This document shows positions 28,089-37,619 of a DNA stretch of 64,000 nucleotides, piece after piece. A program made the translations under genes and the position numbers. Source of the DNA: UBA1275 sp038124025. Its GTDB lineage: Bacteria; Bacteroidota; Rhodothermia; Balneolales; Balneolaceae. The notes beneath the pieces were generated by a model. The model saw only the letters and a list, made by a program, of their open reading frames with translations, made no database searches and had not been told where the DNA came from. Position 1 is the first letter of the stretch, and the number at the start of each line of letters is the position of its first letter. Location: positions 1 to 64,000 of the forward strand of contig JAYPBC010000004.1 of the NCBI GenBank assembly GCA_038124025.1, in the 5' to 3' direction.

Positions 28089-29383
28089 TTATAACTCGTT
28101 ATAAAGAGTAGTTAATTTTGATGCTTCATGATCCCATGAAAATTGTTTAGAGTGATGCAAGGCATTCTTAGCATAGCTTTGCCAAAGAGCTTTATCCTCT
28201 TTTAATGTATCCAAAGCCGATACCAATTCCGCTGGCTTTTCTGGGTTTACTGCAATACCCACTTCGAGTGGATCCAATAGATTTTTCCACTCTGAAAAAT
28301 CGGTGTAGATGATGGGAATACCAAAGGCCATATATTCAAAAAACTTTGTAGGATGTTTATCCTTGTAATGGTCACTGTAGGGAAAAACAACCAGTCCAGC
28401 TAACCAACTCCGTTCGGTATAACGCTCCAAAATCCTTGAAAAAGGCACATATGAAGCCACCCCTTCCCAGTGAATTCTATTCTCTAAACCTTTTTGAGCA
28501 TCTACAGTTTTATCGAATGTTCGTTGGTAGGTACGTCCAATTAAATGTAAATGCACATTTGAGGTGCCTCGTATCCCCTCGATATACTTTAACACACCTC
28601 TCTCAATCTCAATATTTCCAGNNNNNNNNNNNNNNNNNNNNNNNNNNNNNNNNNNNNNNNNNNNNNNNNNNNNNNNNNNNNNNNNNNNNNNNNNNNNNNN
28701 NNNNNNNNNNNNNNNNNNNNNCCTCGTATCCCCTCGATATACTTTAACACACCTCTCTCAATCTCAATATTTCCAGTATAAAGCACATGTGACTCTCCTT
28801 CTTTGTTTACGGGTCCAAGCTCCAAAGAAATCTCCTCCTGCTTTACGGATATATTTTGGTAGTTGGCCACAATAACACCGTTTGGGAACCGTCGCTTATA
28901 ATATGACTCGGCCAGCACGGTAGGCATAAGCATATGTGCAAGCCCCTCAATCCAACCAATCAAAAATGACAATAAGCCCTTCAATGGCCCTGGAATATAA
29001 TTTCTATGGCGTATAACCGTCTTATTGTCTTCATGAATGTCATATACAGTTGTGTAGCCCAACATCCTATGAATTAAGGCCCAAGGAATTAGTTCTGGGT
29101 CATGAAAATGTATAACATCTGGTTTCAAATTTCGAGCCATCTTGAATAGCTTTGCTGGACGAAATAACTTAGCAAAAATACTTTTTTTCAGCTTAGCGGG
29201 ATCCTGATTCCAAACACGATGCAATTGAACACCCTCACGAACTTCGTTTAGGGAATCAGGTGTTAATAAATGTACATCAAACCCTTGGGCGGCTATGGAA
29301 CAACATTGCTTCAGAAAGATTCTAGGATCTTTCCAAGGATGAACGGAGGAAATATGCACTATGCGCATAGGCATGCACTGCAA
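28089..29383 (-). CDS. Glycosyltransferase family 4, split only by an assembly gap
   Basis: Two reading frames flank a run of 100 Ns. The sequence before and after the gap shares an exact 55-base duplication. If the Ns and one copy are removed (155 bases), the frame is continuous: 1140 bases, 379 residues, joined through GVLKYIEGIRGTSNVHLHL. The N-terminal part (MRIVHISSVHPWKDPRIF, VIHFHDPELIPWA) and C-terminal part (PTKFFEYMAFGIPIIYT) are standard GT4 halves. The gene should be treated as intact. The start may be the ATG at 29368 rather than 29383. It abuts the GT2 gene without a gap. Confidence 0.85.
28567..28621. repeat. 55-bp direct repeat, copy 1 (contig end)
   Basis: Exactly identical to the sequence on the other side of the N run. 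A 55-base exact overlap is what de Bruijn assemblers leave at contig ends, so it is best read as an assembly artefact. Confidence 0.9.
28622..28721. other. Assembly gap (100 Ns)
   Basis: Exactly 100 unresolved bases, the conventional length for a gap of unknown size. Because flanks overlap and the frame closes without it, the true missing length is probably zero or negative. Confidence 0.97.
28722..28776. repeat. 55-bp direct repeat, copy 2 (contig start)
   Basis: Second copy of the duplicated gap flank, see copy 1. Both lie inside the glycosyltransferase reading frame on the reverse strand. Confidence 0.9.
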
Positions 29384-30496
29384 TTACCAAGAATTCTTGG
29401 CAGAAAATAGTCTCTTAAAGACTTGGAATATAAAGCCAAAAGAATGTCCAACCTGCATGATGATTAATGAAAAAGCCGTATGGAAGATTTTGGAAAGCGA
29501 GTTAGGCTGTTTCTTATCTGATTTCCAAATATTCTTACTAAAGTTGGATCGATTCACCCACACTACCCGAGTAGATTCTAACAGAACAAGTCCTAAAAAC
29601 AACAAACTCACTGGTATAGCCCACAAAGATTGAGTAGTTAACACATCTGCTACAACATAGCCATTGTAACTCACTAGGAATATGGTTGGAAGGAAACTCC
29701 GCAAAGGACTTGAAAAAGGATGTAGCAATAAGGTAATAAAGCGCCCTCGACCATATCTAAAATATTGTGTCATCAATCCCTTAAAACTAGAACGAGGGTA
29801 GTACCAACACTTAATATCAGAACTAACACGAATGCATGGACCGTGCTCTTCTAACAACCGTAAATTCAACTCTGAATCCTGATTGGTAATATTAATCTCA
29901 CTGAACCCACCCAATTTCTTTAAATCTTGGGTCCAAAAACATCCTAAAAATACCGTATCTGCGAAGCCATTGTAGCTATCTTTCATGTATTTAGCTCCAC
30001 CATTACCCAAAATACTTTTTACCGCTAGTGAAATACCTGTTTGAACAGAATTCTGAGCTAAGTAGCGCTGAGCCCCACCTACATTTCTAGATGCCTCCAT
30101 TTTCAAAGCCTTGATACACTCTTCTACATAATCATTGGCATATAAGCAGTGTCCATCTGCACGTAAAAACACATCCCCTTTAGCCTTTTTGATCATCTCA
30201 TTTAAACCAAAAGACTGATATTTGTTGGGATTCTCAATTAAAATAACACGGGAATCCTTTTCACTCCAATTGCGAATTAGCTCTCTGGTCTTATCTATAC
30301 TACCTCCATCGGCAATAAGAACCTCGACAATGTTGGGGTAAGACGAATGAAGGAAACTAGACAGCAGACGATCTACGTGCTTTTCCTCATTATATAAAGG
30401 TATGGCTATGGTGACTGACGGCCACTCTTTTTCCACTGCAAGGCTATCGGGTTCAGCCGCTGGCTCTAATTTTTGCTCAACAAAAAGTTCCTGCAT
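29384..30496 (-). CDS. Glycosyltransferase family 2, membrane-associated
   Basis: A 370-residue GT-A glycosyltransferase. Residues about 28-130 hold the nucleotide-sugar domain (VTIAIPLYNEEKHVDRLL, VLIADGGSIDKT, and FLRADGHCLY as the metal-binding D-x-D-like region). About 180-240 contains QDSELNLRLLEEHGP, resembling the ED-x-D acceptor motif. Hydrophobic helices occur at about 270-315 and near 340. The architecture resembles ExoA/succinoglycan-type enzymes. First gene of the reverse polysaccharide group; its stop codon touches the next start. Confidence 0.85.
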   Translation of the reverse strand: MQELFVEQKLEPAAEPDSLAVEKEWPSVTIAIPLYNEEKHVDRLLSSFLHSSYPNIVEVLIADGGSIDKTRELIRNWSEKDSRVILIENPNKYQSFGLNEMIKKAKGDVFLRADGHCLYANDYVEECIKALKMEASRNVGGAQRYLAQNSVQTGISLAVKSILGNGGAKYMKDSYNGFADTVFLGCFWTQDLKKLGGFSEINITNQDSELNLRLLEEHGPCIRVSSDIKCWYYPRSSFKGLMTQYFRYGRGRFITLLLHPFSSPLRSFLPTIFLVSYNGYVVADVLTTQSLWAIPVSLLFLGLVLLESTRVVWVNRSNFSKNIWKSDKKQPNSLSKIFHTAFSLIIMQVGHSFGFIFQVFKRLFSAKNSW

Positions 30497-30661
30497 CTAA
30501 TCGGTTGTTTTACCACAATGTGGCAGATAATTATCTCGTAATTGGTATTAATTGTAGCTTTGATTCTATAAAAAGGCAGTTGTTGAGTTTTAGATGAAAG
30601 ATAAACTACTTTATCACATCGTAAAAATCAACTTATAATAGTAAAATACGACTATATAAGC

Positions 30662-31645
30662 TTAAATCCTTGTGCCCCCGCTTAACAAATAAAGTATAGC
30701 CATTCTAACTGCAACTCCATTGGTCACCTGATCAAGAATAATGGCTCGCTCATGGTCAGCCACTTCACTTTCCATTTCAACGCCACGATTAATTGGCCCA
30801 GGATGCATGATTTTAAAATGAGGATACTTTTCTAAATGGGAGAGCTTAATCCCAAAATTTTCGTGATACTCCCTCATGCTTGGGAAAAATTCAGTACCTC
30901 TATCTTGTCGTTCAAGTTGAATACGCAGCGCCATAGCCATATCGCACCATTGAAGGCATTCGTCAAGCTTGTAGGAGATTTCTACCCCCATTTGATCAAT
31001 AAATTTAGGTATCAAAGTTTTTGGCCCGCATAAAACCACCTCTGCGCCTAGCTTTTTTAACCCAATAATATTAGACCGCACTACCCTACTATGAGTAATA
31101 TCCCCTACAATCACGATTTTCGTTCCTTTAATAGAACCATGAACTTGTTGAATGGTAAACATATCTAGTAGAGCCTGGGTTGGATGTTCATGAGCTCCAT
31201 CCCCAGCATTTAGAATAGCGGCATCTACACACTGGGTTAAAAAATGAGCCACACCCGGACTTTCATGTCTAACCACCACCATATCAATCTTCATTGAAGA
31301 AATATTCCGAATAGTGTCTTTTAAGGACTCTCCCTTTTTTGTGCTAGAAGTACCTGCTGCAAAATTAACAACGTCTGCCCCCATTCGTCGCTGTGCCAGC
31401 TCAAAAGATAACCGCGTCCTAGTAGAATTTTCATAAAATAAATTTACTATGGTTTTATCGCGAAGGGTAGGTACTTTTGGCACTGGACGATTTAAAATTT
31501 CACGGAAGGATACCGCCTGGTCCAAAACATATTGAATGTCTTGTGCACTGTAATCCGCTAAACCCAACAAATGCTTTTGGCTAAATTCATAGCCAGTCTG
31601 GGAGGCCTTTGGGATAGAATTCTTAGTGTTGCTTTGCTTGCTCAT
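30662..31645 (-). CDS. pyrB: Aspartate carbamoyltransferase catalytic subunit
   Basis: Catalyses carbamoyl phosphate plus aspartate to carbamoyl aspartate in de novo pyrimidine synthesis. The 327-residue protein carries the carbamoyl-phosphate loop ENSTRTRLSFE, the HPTQALLDMFT block and the HPGPINRGVE C-terminal signature. The first 18 residues are an extension beyond the usual start; a later start is possible but no better ATG is near. It follows pyrR by 9 bases on the same strand. No regulatory subunit gene (pyrI) is present nearby. Confidence 0.95.
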   Translation of the reverse strand: MSKQSNTKNSIPKASQTGYEFSQKHLLGLADYSAQDIQYVLDQAVSFREILNRPVPKVPTLRDKTIVNLFYENSTRTRLSFELAQRRMGADVVNFAAGTSSTKKGESLKDTIRNISSMKIDMVVVRHESPGVAHFLTQCVDAAILNAGDGAHEHPTQALLDMFTIQQVHGSIKGTKIVIVGDITHSRVVRSNIIGLKKLGAEVVLCGPKTLIPKFIDQMGVEISYKLDECLQWCDMAMALRIQLERQDRGTEFFPSMREYHENFGIKLSHLEKYPHFKIMHPGPINRGVEMESEVADHERAIILDQVTNGVAVRMAILYLLSGGTRI

Positions 31646-31654
31646 AGACTGAAT

Positions 31655-32206
31655 TTACGCTTTAGAAACCAAGGTATCATTACGTGCATCATCCCCATCA
31701 ACCAGATAAACCGCGTCCTCACTATCTAATTCTTTAACTCGAACCCGCACCTCCTCTGTAGCATAGGTAGGAATTTGAACACCTACAAAATCAGGTGCAA
31801 TGGGTAATTCGCGATGGCCTCGATCGACCATGCAGCAAAACTGAATTTTTCTTGGCCGCCCGAATGCCATTAGTGCATCTAACGCAGAGCGAACCGTTCT
31901 GCCTGTATAAAGTACATCGTCTATTAGAATGACGTCCCGCTCGTATAAGTCAAAGGGAATCTCGGTGACTTTTACATCGGGCATTTTAAGCTTGGAACGA
32001 AAATCGTCTCGATAAAAAGTAACGTCTAACACTCCAAAATCAATATTATATCCCAGTTCCTGCTCCATCACCGATCTAATTCGTCGCCCCATATACACAC
32101 CTCGAGTTTGCATTCCCACTAAGGCTAATTTTTTTGGGTCATCATAGGACTCTAAGAATTGATGAGCAAATCGCAAGTAGGTGCGATTCAAGTCCTCAGC
32201 ATCCAT
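31655..32206 (-). CDS. pyrR: PyrR-type bifunctional regulator / uracil phosphoribosyltransferase
   Basis: Phosphoribosyltransferase-fold protein. The PRPP loop is DVILIDDVLYTGRTVRSAL (near residues 90-108), and ALVGMQTRGVYMGRRI is the N-terminal PRTase block. PyrR proteins are about 180 residues. A GTG at 32224 would give 189, but the ATG used here gives 183 and is preferred. It is followed by pyrB, the typical PyrR-regulated gene. I saw no clear anti-terminator/terminator pair in the roughly 100-base leader, so RNA-based control here is unproven. Confidence 0.88.
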   Translation of the reverse strand: MDAEDLNRTYLRFAHQFLESYDDPKKLALVGMQTRGVYMGRRIRSVMEQELGYNIDFGVLDVTFYRDDFRSKLKMPDVKVTEIPFDLYERDVILIDDVLYTGRTVRSALDALMAFGRPRKIQFCCMVDRGHRELPIAPDFVGVQIPTYATEEVRVRVKELDSEDAVYLVDGDDARNDTLVSKA

Positions 32207-32308
32207 GATTTTAGAAGTGCTCACTTCGTAACAGCAATTGGAAGGTTAGGCGGTGCTATCCGCAAGAATATCCATAAATATACTAAGCTTTTAGGAGAAT
32301 ATGATACT

Positions 32309-33421
32309 TCAATCTACAGAGGTTAAAAAATCTACTATTCTCTTGGATGCTCTTCCATCCCCGTATGGATTTGATTTTTGTGTCATATCCAAATAAGCCT
32401 CTTTATTTACCATCAATTCTCGCACCTCTTGTACAATGACTTCTTTGTTAATCCCTATTAGTTTAACCGTCCCCGCCTCCACTGCCTCCTGCCTTTCGGT
32501 TTGCTCACGAAGTACCAACACTGGCTTATTCAATGATGGAGCCTCCTCCTGCACACCACCACTATCGCTAATAATTAAAAAAGACTTCGACATCAACCAG
32601 ATAAAAGCCTCATACCCAACAGGTTCAATTAAGAAAATACCCTTCGTATTCCCCAAAGCTTGCAGCATAGGTTCTCGCACCGCAGGGTTTGGATGAAGAG
32701 GGTAAATCACTTGTAGTGATGGGTCGGTGGCCAATTCACGCAAAGCCTCTATCAATTCCGAAAAACCAGCCCCCATATTTTCTCTGCGATGCCCAGTAAC
32801 TAAGAGCAGTTTTTTCTCGGGTTCATGTAAACGACGCAGCTTCTCAATCTCAGGATTGGTTTCGGGAGTCATATTTTTTTGGCACATGATCAATGCGTCA
32901 ATAACGGTATTACCCGTTACCACAATATCTGACTCCGGAATACCCTCCTTTAGTAACGCCACTTTATTTTTTTCCGTAGGAGCAAAATGTACAGCGGCAA
33001 TTCGGCTCACCAGCTGCCTGTTCAATTCCTCTGGGAAAGGAGCTGTTTTATCATAGGTTCTTAGGCCGGCCTCTACATGAAAGACCGGAATTTTACGCTG
33101 AAATGCTGCCAATGCGCCCGATAAACAACTGCTGGTATCTCCCTGAACTACCACATAGTCGGGATTCACTTCGCTCAGCACCTTATCCAATTGTTGAAGT
33201 AATTTCGAGACCAGCTGGTTTAAACCCTGTCTAGGTTCCATCACCGCAAGTTCAATATCCGGGACTAAATGCCACTGTTCAAATGCACTATCCAGCAATT
33301 CTTTATGCTGCCCAGTAGAACACACCACTGTTTCAATGTCCTTCCTTTGTTGACACTCCAAAACAACTGGGGCCAGCTTAATGGCTTCAGGGCGGGTTCC
33401 TATTACAAATAACACCTTCAT
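32309..33421 (-). CDS. wecB: UDP-N-acetylglucosamine 2-epimerase (non-hydrolysing)
   Basis: Converts UDP-GlcNAc to UDP-ManNAc for surface polysaccharides. The 370-residue protein begins MKVLFVIGTRPEAIKLAPVV, the family hallmark, and contains VEAGLRTYDKTAPFPEE, VTGHRRENMG, YPLHPNPAVR and SDSGGVQEEAPSLNKP. Length is standard. It lies between the sucC promoter region and pyrR, about 2 kb from the polysaccharide genes, so it plausibly supplies ManNAc units for that glycan. Confidence 0.93.
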   Translation of the reverse strand: MKVLFVIGTRPEAIKLAPVVLECQQRKDIETVVCSTGQHKELLDSAFEQWHLVPDIELAVMEPRQGLNQLVSKLLQQLDKVLSEVNPDYVVVQGDTSSCLSGALAAFQRKIPVFHVEAGLRTYDKTAPFPEELNRQLVSRIAAVHFAPTEKNKVALLKEGIPESDIVVTGNTVIDALIMCQKNMTPETNPEIEKLRRLHEPEKKLLLVTGHRRENMGAGFSELIEALRELATDPSLQVIYPLHPNPAVREPMLQALGNTKGIFLIEPVGYEAFIWLMSKSFLIISDSGGVQEEAPSLNKPVLVLREQTERQEAVEAGTVKLIGINKEVIVQEVRELMVNKEAYLDMTQKSNPYGDGRASKRIVDFLTSVD

Positions 33422-33574
33422 CCTAATGACAATTTAGGCTAATCTTTCTTTTATTTACCCTATAAACTAGCTATTTTTGCACACTTAAAGAACGCCTTAA
33501 AAAACTATCTCCAGATATCGTTTCGAATAGAGCGTATTTTCAATTTTACTAATCGATTACCAAACCCTGCTTCT

Positions 33575-34780
33575 ATGAAAATTCACGAGTATCAAGCCAA
33601 AGAAATTTTAGCCGCTTATGGAGTTCCTGTTCCTAAAGGTATCTCCACAACCACTGTTGAAGATGCCGTAAAAGCTGCTGAAGAGCTGCAAGCAGAAGGA
33701 ACTTCTCTATTTGTGGTTAAAGCACAGATACATGCGGGTGGTAGAGGAAAGGGACGAACAAAAAAGAACAACGCAAAAGGGGTTATACTTTGCAAAAGTG
33801 TAGAAGAAGTGCGAGAAGCTGCAGAATCGCTTCTGGGTGATGTATTGGTGACTATTCAAACAGGTCCATCTGGACAATTGGTTCAACGTCTGTATGTCAC
33901 CGATGGCGTGGACATTGAACAAGAATTTTACTTAGGCATTCTTTTGGATCGGGCTGTGTCTAAAAATGTAATAATGGTGTCTACCGAAGGTGGGGTTGAA
34001 ATTGAACAGGTAGCTGAAGAAACACCCGAAAAAATTATCAAAGCATGGGTAGAGCCAGGTATGCCACTACAAGTAAATCAGGCCCGAATGCTTGCATTCA
34101 GCCTTGGTTTGAAAGGCGCTGCACTTAAAAAAGGCATCAAATTTATTATGGGTATTTACAATGCCTTCCTGAAAACAGATGCTGACATGATGGAAATTAA
34201 CCCATTAATTCTCACGCCCGATGAAGAAATTATGGCTCTTGACGCCAAAGTTACCTTCGACGGTAACGCCTTGTATCGCCATGCGGATATTGCCGAGTTA
34301 AGAGACGAATCCGAAGAAGATCCATTCGAATTAGAAGCCCAAAAATACAATCTAAATTACATCAAGCTAGATGGGAATGTAGGATGTATGGTTAATGGAG
34401 CGGGCTTAGCAATGGCTACTATGGACATCATCAAATTATCCGGCGGAGAGCCTGCCAACTTTCTTGATGTGGGTGGTGGAGCTAATGTAGAAACGGTTAA
34501 AAATGGATTCCGAATTATTTTAGATGATCCAAATGTTAAAGCCATTTTGATTAATATTTTTGGTGGTATAGTACGATGCGACCGAGTTGCAAACGGAGTT
34601 ATTGAAGCCGTTAAGGATCCGGAGATTGCAGAAAAAGTGACCAATGTCCCAATTATCGTACGTCTTCAAGGCACCAATGCTGCAGAAGCCAAAGAAATAA
34701 TCGACCATTCAGACCTAAATGTTATTTCCGCGGTGTTGCTAAAAGAGGCTGCCGACGAAGTTTCAAAGGTATTAGCGTAA
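33575..34780 (+). CDS. sucC: Succinyl-CoA synthetase beta subunit (ADP-forming)
   Basis: TCA-cycle enzyme subunit, 401 residues. N-terminal ATP-grasp domain: MKIHEYQAKEILAAYGVPVPKG, KAQIHAGGRGKG; C-terminal CoA-ligase domain: DVGGGANVETV, ILINIFGGIVRCDRVA, VRLQGTNAAEAKEI. All key segments are intact. The alpha subunit sucD is not adjacent, unlike in many bacteria. It converges on bshA with an 8-base gap. Confidence 0.95.
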   Translation: MKIHEYQAKEILAAYGVPVPKGISTTTVEDAVKAAEELQAEGTSLFVVKAQIHAGGRGKGRTKKNNAKGVILCKSVEEVREAAESLLGDVLVTIQTGPSGQLVQRLYVTDGVDIEQEFYLGILLDRAVSKNVIMVSTEGGVEIEQVAEETPEKIIKAWVEPGMPLQVNQARMLAFSLGLKGAALKKGIKFIMGIYNAFLKTDADMMEINPLILTPDEEIMALDAKVTFDGNALYRHADIAELRDESEEDPFELEAQKYNLNYIKLDGNVGCMVNGAGLAMATMDIIKLSGGEPANFLDVGGGANVETVKNGFRIILDDPNVKAILINIFGGIVRCDRVANGVIEAVKDPEIAEKVTNVPIIVRLQGTNAAEAKEIIDHSDLNVISAVLLKEAADEVSKVLA

Positions 34781-34788
34781 GAGGCTAA

Positions 34789-35925
34789 TTAATTAGCGCT
34801 TCTAAGGCGAACTTGTTCGTAAAAATCTTCGTATTGCCGAACTACCTTGTATTGATTAAAAAGCTTGGCCCGCTTTCTTGCATTTCTTGATAGTGTAGCA
34901 TGCAAACTAGGCGTGCTTAAAACCTGAACTGCGTAATCCGCCATGCAGTTTATATCATCCAGGGCGCATGCATATCCGGTTTCCCCATGTATATTAACCT
35001 CCGGTAGGCCACCAATATCAGAGCTGATCACCGGAACGGAACAACTCATAGCTTCCAAGGCTGACAATCCAAAGGTTTCAGATCCAGATGGAATAAGAAA
35101 CAAGTCAGCAATGGAAAAAATATCTTCTACTCGTTCCCATTTACCCATAAAATGAACATGCTCACAAATTCCAAGACTTCGGCATTGTTGCTCAGCTACT
35201 TGCCTGTCAGGCCCATCACCCGCTAAAACCAACTTAGCGGAAATACCCTTTTCCAACGTCTTAGCAAAAATTTGGATCACCACAGGTACTCTTTTTACTT
35301 TTCTAAAGTTAGACACGTGAACAATTATCTTTTCTCCACTAGGGGCTAATTCCTTTTTCAATTCTGTCTGGTCTGAAGCTTTGAAGCGTTCTAAATCGAT
35401 GAAATTTGGAATAACCTTGATCTCTTGTTTTATCTCAAAATTTTCATACGTCTCATGCCGCAGATACTCTGAAACCGCGGTCACTCCATCACTTTTATCA
35501 ATGGAAAACTCAACTACATGCTTATAACTTGGATCTTTTCCAACCAATGTGATATCTGTACCATGCAAGGTAGTGACTATAGGTACATTCAGCCCACGCT
35601 CTGCCATTATTTGTCGGGCTAAATAGGCGCTCGTAGCATGAGGCAAGGCATAGTGCACATGCAATAAGTCCAACTGCTCAAACTCAATCAAATTGACCAT
35701 TTGTGACGCCAAGGCCAGTGCATAAGGTGGATATTCGAAGAGTGGATAAGAATTTATTGAGACTTCATGGTAAAATATATTCGTATTGCGTTCTTCTAGA
35801 CGTGCAGGGCGCGCATAACTTAACATATGCAGCCTATGCCCCTGCTGGGCTAATATTTTTGCCAACTCCGTAGCAACTACTCCACTACCCCCAAAGGTAG
35901 GATAACAGACTATTCCAATATTCAT
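34789..35925 (-). CDS. bshA: N-acetyl-alpha-D-glucosaminyl L-malate synthase (bacillithiol pathway)
   Basis: GT4-fold glycosyltransferase making GlcNAc-malate from UDP-GlcNAc and L-malate, the first step to bacillithiol. The start MNIGIVCYPTFGGSGVVATELA is the family signature; an upstream ATG at 35988 adds 21 unlikely residues. HVHYALPHATSAYLARQ, TTLHGTDITLVGKDPSY, HVSNFRKVKRV and SGSETFGLSALEAMSC are present. The companion bshB and bshC genes are not in the window. The product implies a low-molecular-weight thiol system instead of glutathione. Confidence 0.93.
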   Translation of the reverse strand: MNIGIVCYPTFGGSGVVATELAKILAQQGHRLHMLSYARPARLEERNTNIFYHEVSINSYPLFEYPPYALALASQMVNLIEFEQLDLLHVHYALPHATSAYLARQIMAERGLNVPIVTTLHGTDITLVGKDPSYKHVVEFSIDKSDGVTAVSEYLRHETYENFEIKQEIKVIPNFIDLERFKASDQTELKKELAPSGEKIIVHVSNFRKVKRVPVVIQIFAKTLEKGISAKLVLAGDGPDRQVAEQQCRSLGICEHVHFMGKWERVEDIFSIADLFLIPSGSETFGLSALEAMSCSVPVISSDIGGLPEVNIHGETGYACALDDINCMADYAVQVLSTPSLHATLSRNARKRAKLFNQYKVVRQYEDFYEQVRLRSAN

Positions 35926-36169
35926 ACATTGTTTACTATGTGAATCGCAACTACTTAGCGGTGGTACACTAAAGCGATTAAATGACAAAGATCAACCAAA
36001 TAGCGTTCCATAATACGATTTCTTTCTACTAATTCTTATAGTTCGCCATACAAATAAACGTCAATCACGATCAAATTTATGAACATCCTTGGGTGTTTTT
36101 TAGCGTAGGACAAATCGCTATATTCAAACCTTTAAATAACTCTGACCTATCACTAAGTAGACAGCTCGC

Positions 36170-36928
36170 ATGGCAGGACATTCTAAATGGGCGAATATTC
36201 GCCATAAAAAAGCAAAAGAAGATGCAAAACGCTCTAAGGTGTTTACTAAAATTATCAAGGAGTTAACCGTTGCAGCTAAAGAAGGTGGAGGCGATCCAAC
36301 CGGCAACCCTAGACTTGCTTTGGCGATAGAAAATGCTAAGAGTTGTAACCTTCCAAAGGACAACATGGAACGTGCTATCAAACGCGGAACTGGTGAATTA
36401 GATGACGGTTCTAGCTTTGAAGAAGTAAGTTTTGAAGGATATGGCCCTGGAGGTATTGCCTATTATATTGAGGCAACTACCGATAATAATAACAGGACCG
36501 TTAGCGAAGTTCGTCATATTTTCACCAAACACGGGGGTAATATGGGTACCAATGGTTCTGTTTCCTATCTATTTGAACAAAAAGGAATGATTGGTGTACC
36601 CTCGGAAGGGCTTGACGAAGAAAGCTTCCTTTTGGAAGCAATTGAAGCGGGAGCTGAAGATGTAATTGTAGAAGAAGGGGCTACTCTATTTATGGTAATG
36701 ACTGAGCGTACTGAACTCTTTCATGTACGAAATAACTTAGAGGCTGCTGGGTATACGATTGAACAAGCAGAACTCGTTAGAGAAGCTACCACTGAAACGA
36801 AGGTCGACGCTGAAATGGCACGTGCTAACTTTGTTATGATGGAAAAATTTGAAGAAAATGATGACGTTACCAATGTGTTTACAAATCTACTAATGGATGA
36901 GGAAACCATGAATGCACTCGGTGAATAA
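36170..36928 (+). CDS. yebC: YebC/PmpR-family transcriptional regulatory protein
   Basis: A 252-residue protein of the conserved YebC family. The N-terminus MAGHSKWANIRHKKAKEDAKR and LPKDNMERAIKRGTGE are diagnostic. Members are described as DNA-binding regulators or as translation factors resolving ribosome stalls at proline runs. The usual ruvC neighbour is not present; it is followed after 39 bases by the Bat genes. Confidence 0.95.
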   Translation: MAGHSKWANIRHKKAKEDAKRSKVFTKIIKELTVAAKEGGGDPTGNPRLALAIENAKSCNLPKDNMERAIKRGTGELDDGSSFEEVSFEGYGPGGIAYYIEATTDNNNRTVSEVRHIFTKHGGNMGTNGSVSYLFEQKGMIGVPSEGLDEESFLLEAIEAGAEDVIVEEGATLFMVMTERTELFHVRNNLEAAGYTIEQAELVREATTETKVDAEMARANFVMMEKFEENDDVTNVFTNLLMDEETMNALGE

Positions 36929-36967
36929 GACTTTTTCCTCGAAAATACAGTAAGCATAGAAAAAACT

Positions 36968-37618
36968 ATGACAAGATTTATTTGGGTAATACTACTTTTT
37001 TTTGGACTCAACATTGGTAATCCAGACGCACGTAAGGGCAATACATCTTATGAAAATGGGGACTATGAAAGCGCCAAAATTTGGTTTTATTCTGCATTAA
37101 ATCAAGACCCCAACAATGCAGAAATATTATTCAACTTAGGCAACACATTGACTAAGCTGGGTGAAATTGAGGAAGCCATTAAAGTATACATGCAGGCCAA
37201 AAATTCTACAGATCAAACTCGGCTAGAAGCTCTTGCAGATTACAACATAGGAACTGTTCTAGCTGAAAATGAGCAATGGAAACCAGCAATGAAACACTTA
37301 CGAGCATCGTTACAGAAACTTCCGCTGGATAGCGAAGGTCAGTTCAATTATGAATATGCCATGATGAAAGCTTTCGAACAAGAAGAAAACAACGAGCAGA
37401 ATCAAGATCAAAATGAAAATCAGGAACCTCCACCTGAACCAAGTGTCTACGCTAAAGCGATAAAAGAACAAGCCGATGCCCTCGTAAATGAATCTAAATA
37501 TGCCTCCGCTTATAGTTTGTTGCAAGAAGCTTTAAGTGTGGATGAAACGGTTAGATATTATGAGTCGTTTATAAACCGTATAGCGTCAGTGAACCAAATA
37601 GAACAGACAGAAAACTAA
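36968..37618 (+). CDS. TPR protein, BatC-like, with signal peptide
   Basis: A 216-residue protein with a hydrophobic leader (residues 1-19), then TPR repeats: NGDYESAKIWFYSALNQDP, AEILFNLGNTLTKLGEIEEAIKVY, ADYNIGTVLAENEQWKPAMKHL, and a last one near the C-terminus. A Gln/Asn/Glu-rich spacer followed by a proline run (EPPPEPS) lies at about 137-160. It is the first of four closely packed genes (1-base gap to the next) leading into batD and batE. It looks like one half of a duplicated batC. Confidence 0.75.
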   Translation: MTRFIWVILLFFGLNIGNPDARKGNTSYENGDYESAKIWFYSALNQDPNNAEILFNLGNTLTKLGEIEEAIKVYMQAKNSTDQTRLEALADYNIGTVLAENEQWKPAMKHLRASLQKLPLDSEGQFNYEYAMMKAFEQEENNEQNQDQNENQEPPPEPSVYAKAIKEQADALVNESKYASAYSLLQEALSVDETVRYYESFINRIASVNQIEQTEN

Positions 37619-37619
37619 A

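Noticed and set aside
28089..29383. Two broken glycosyltransferase genes or a frameshifted pseudogene.
   Set aside because: The break is a 100-N gap with an exact 55-base flank duplication; closing it restores one intact frame.
34784..34797. Perfect palindrome GCTAATTAATTAGC between sucC and bshA.
   Set aside because: AT-rich stem with no T-run, so not a convincing terminator; no repeat elsewhere in the window.
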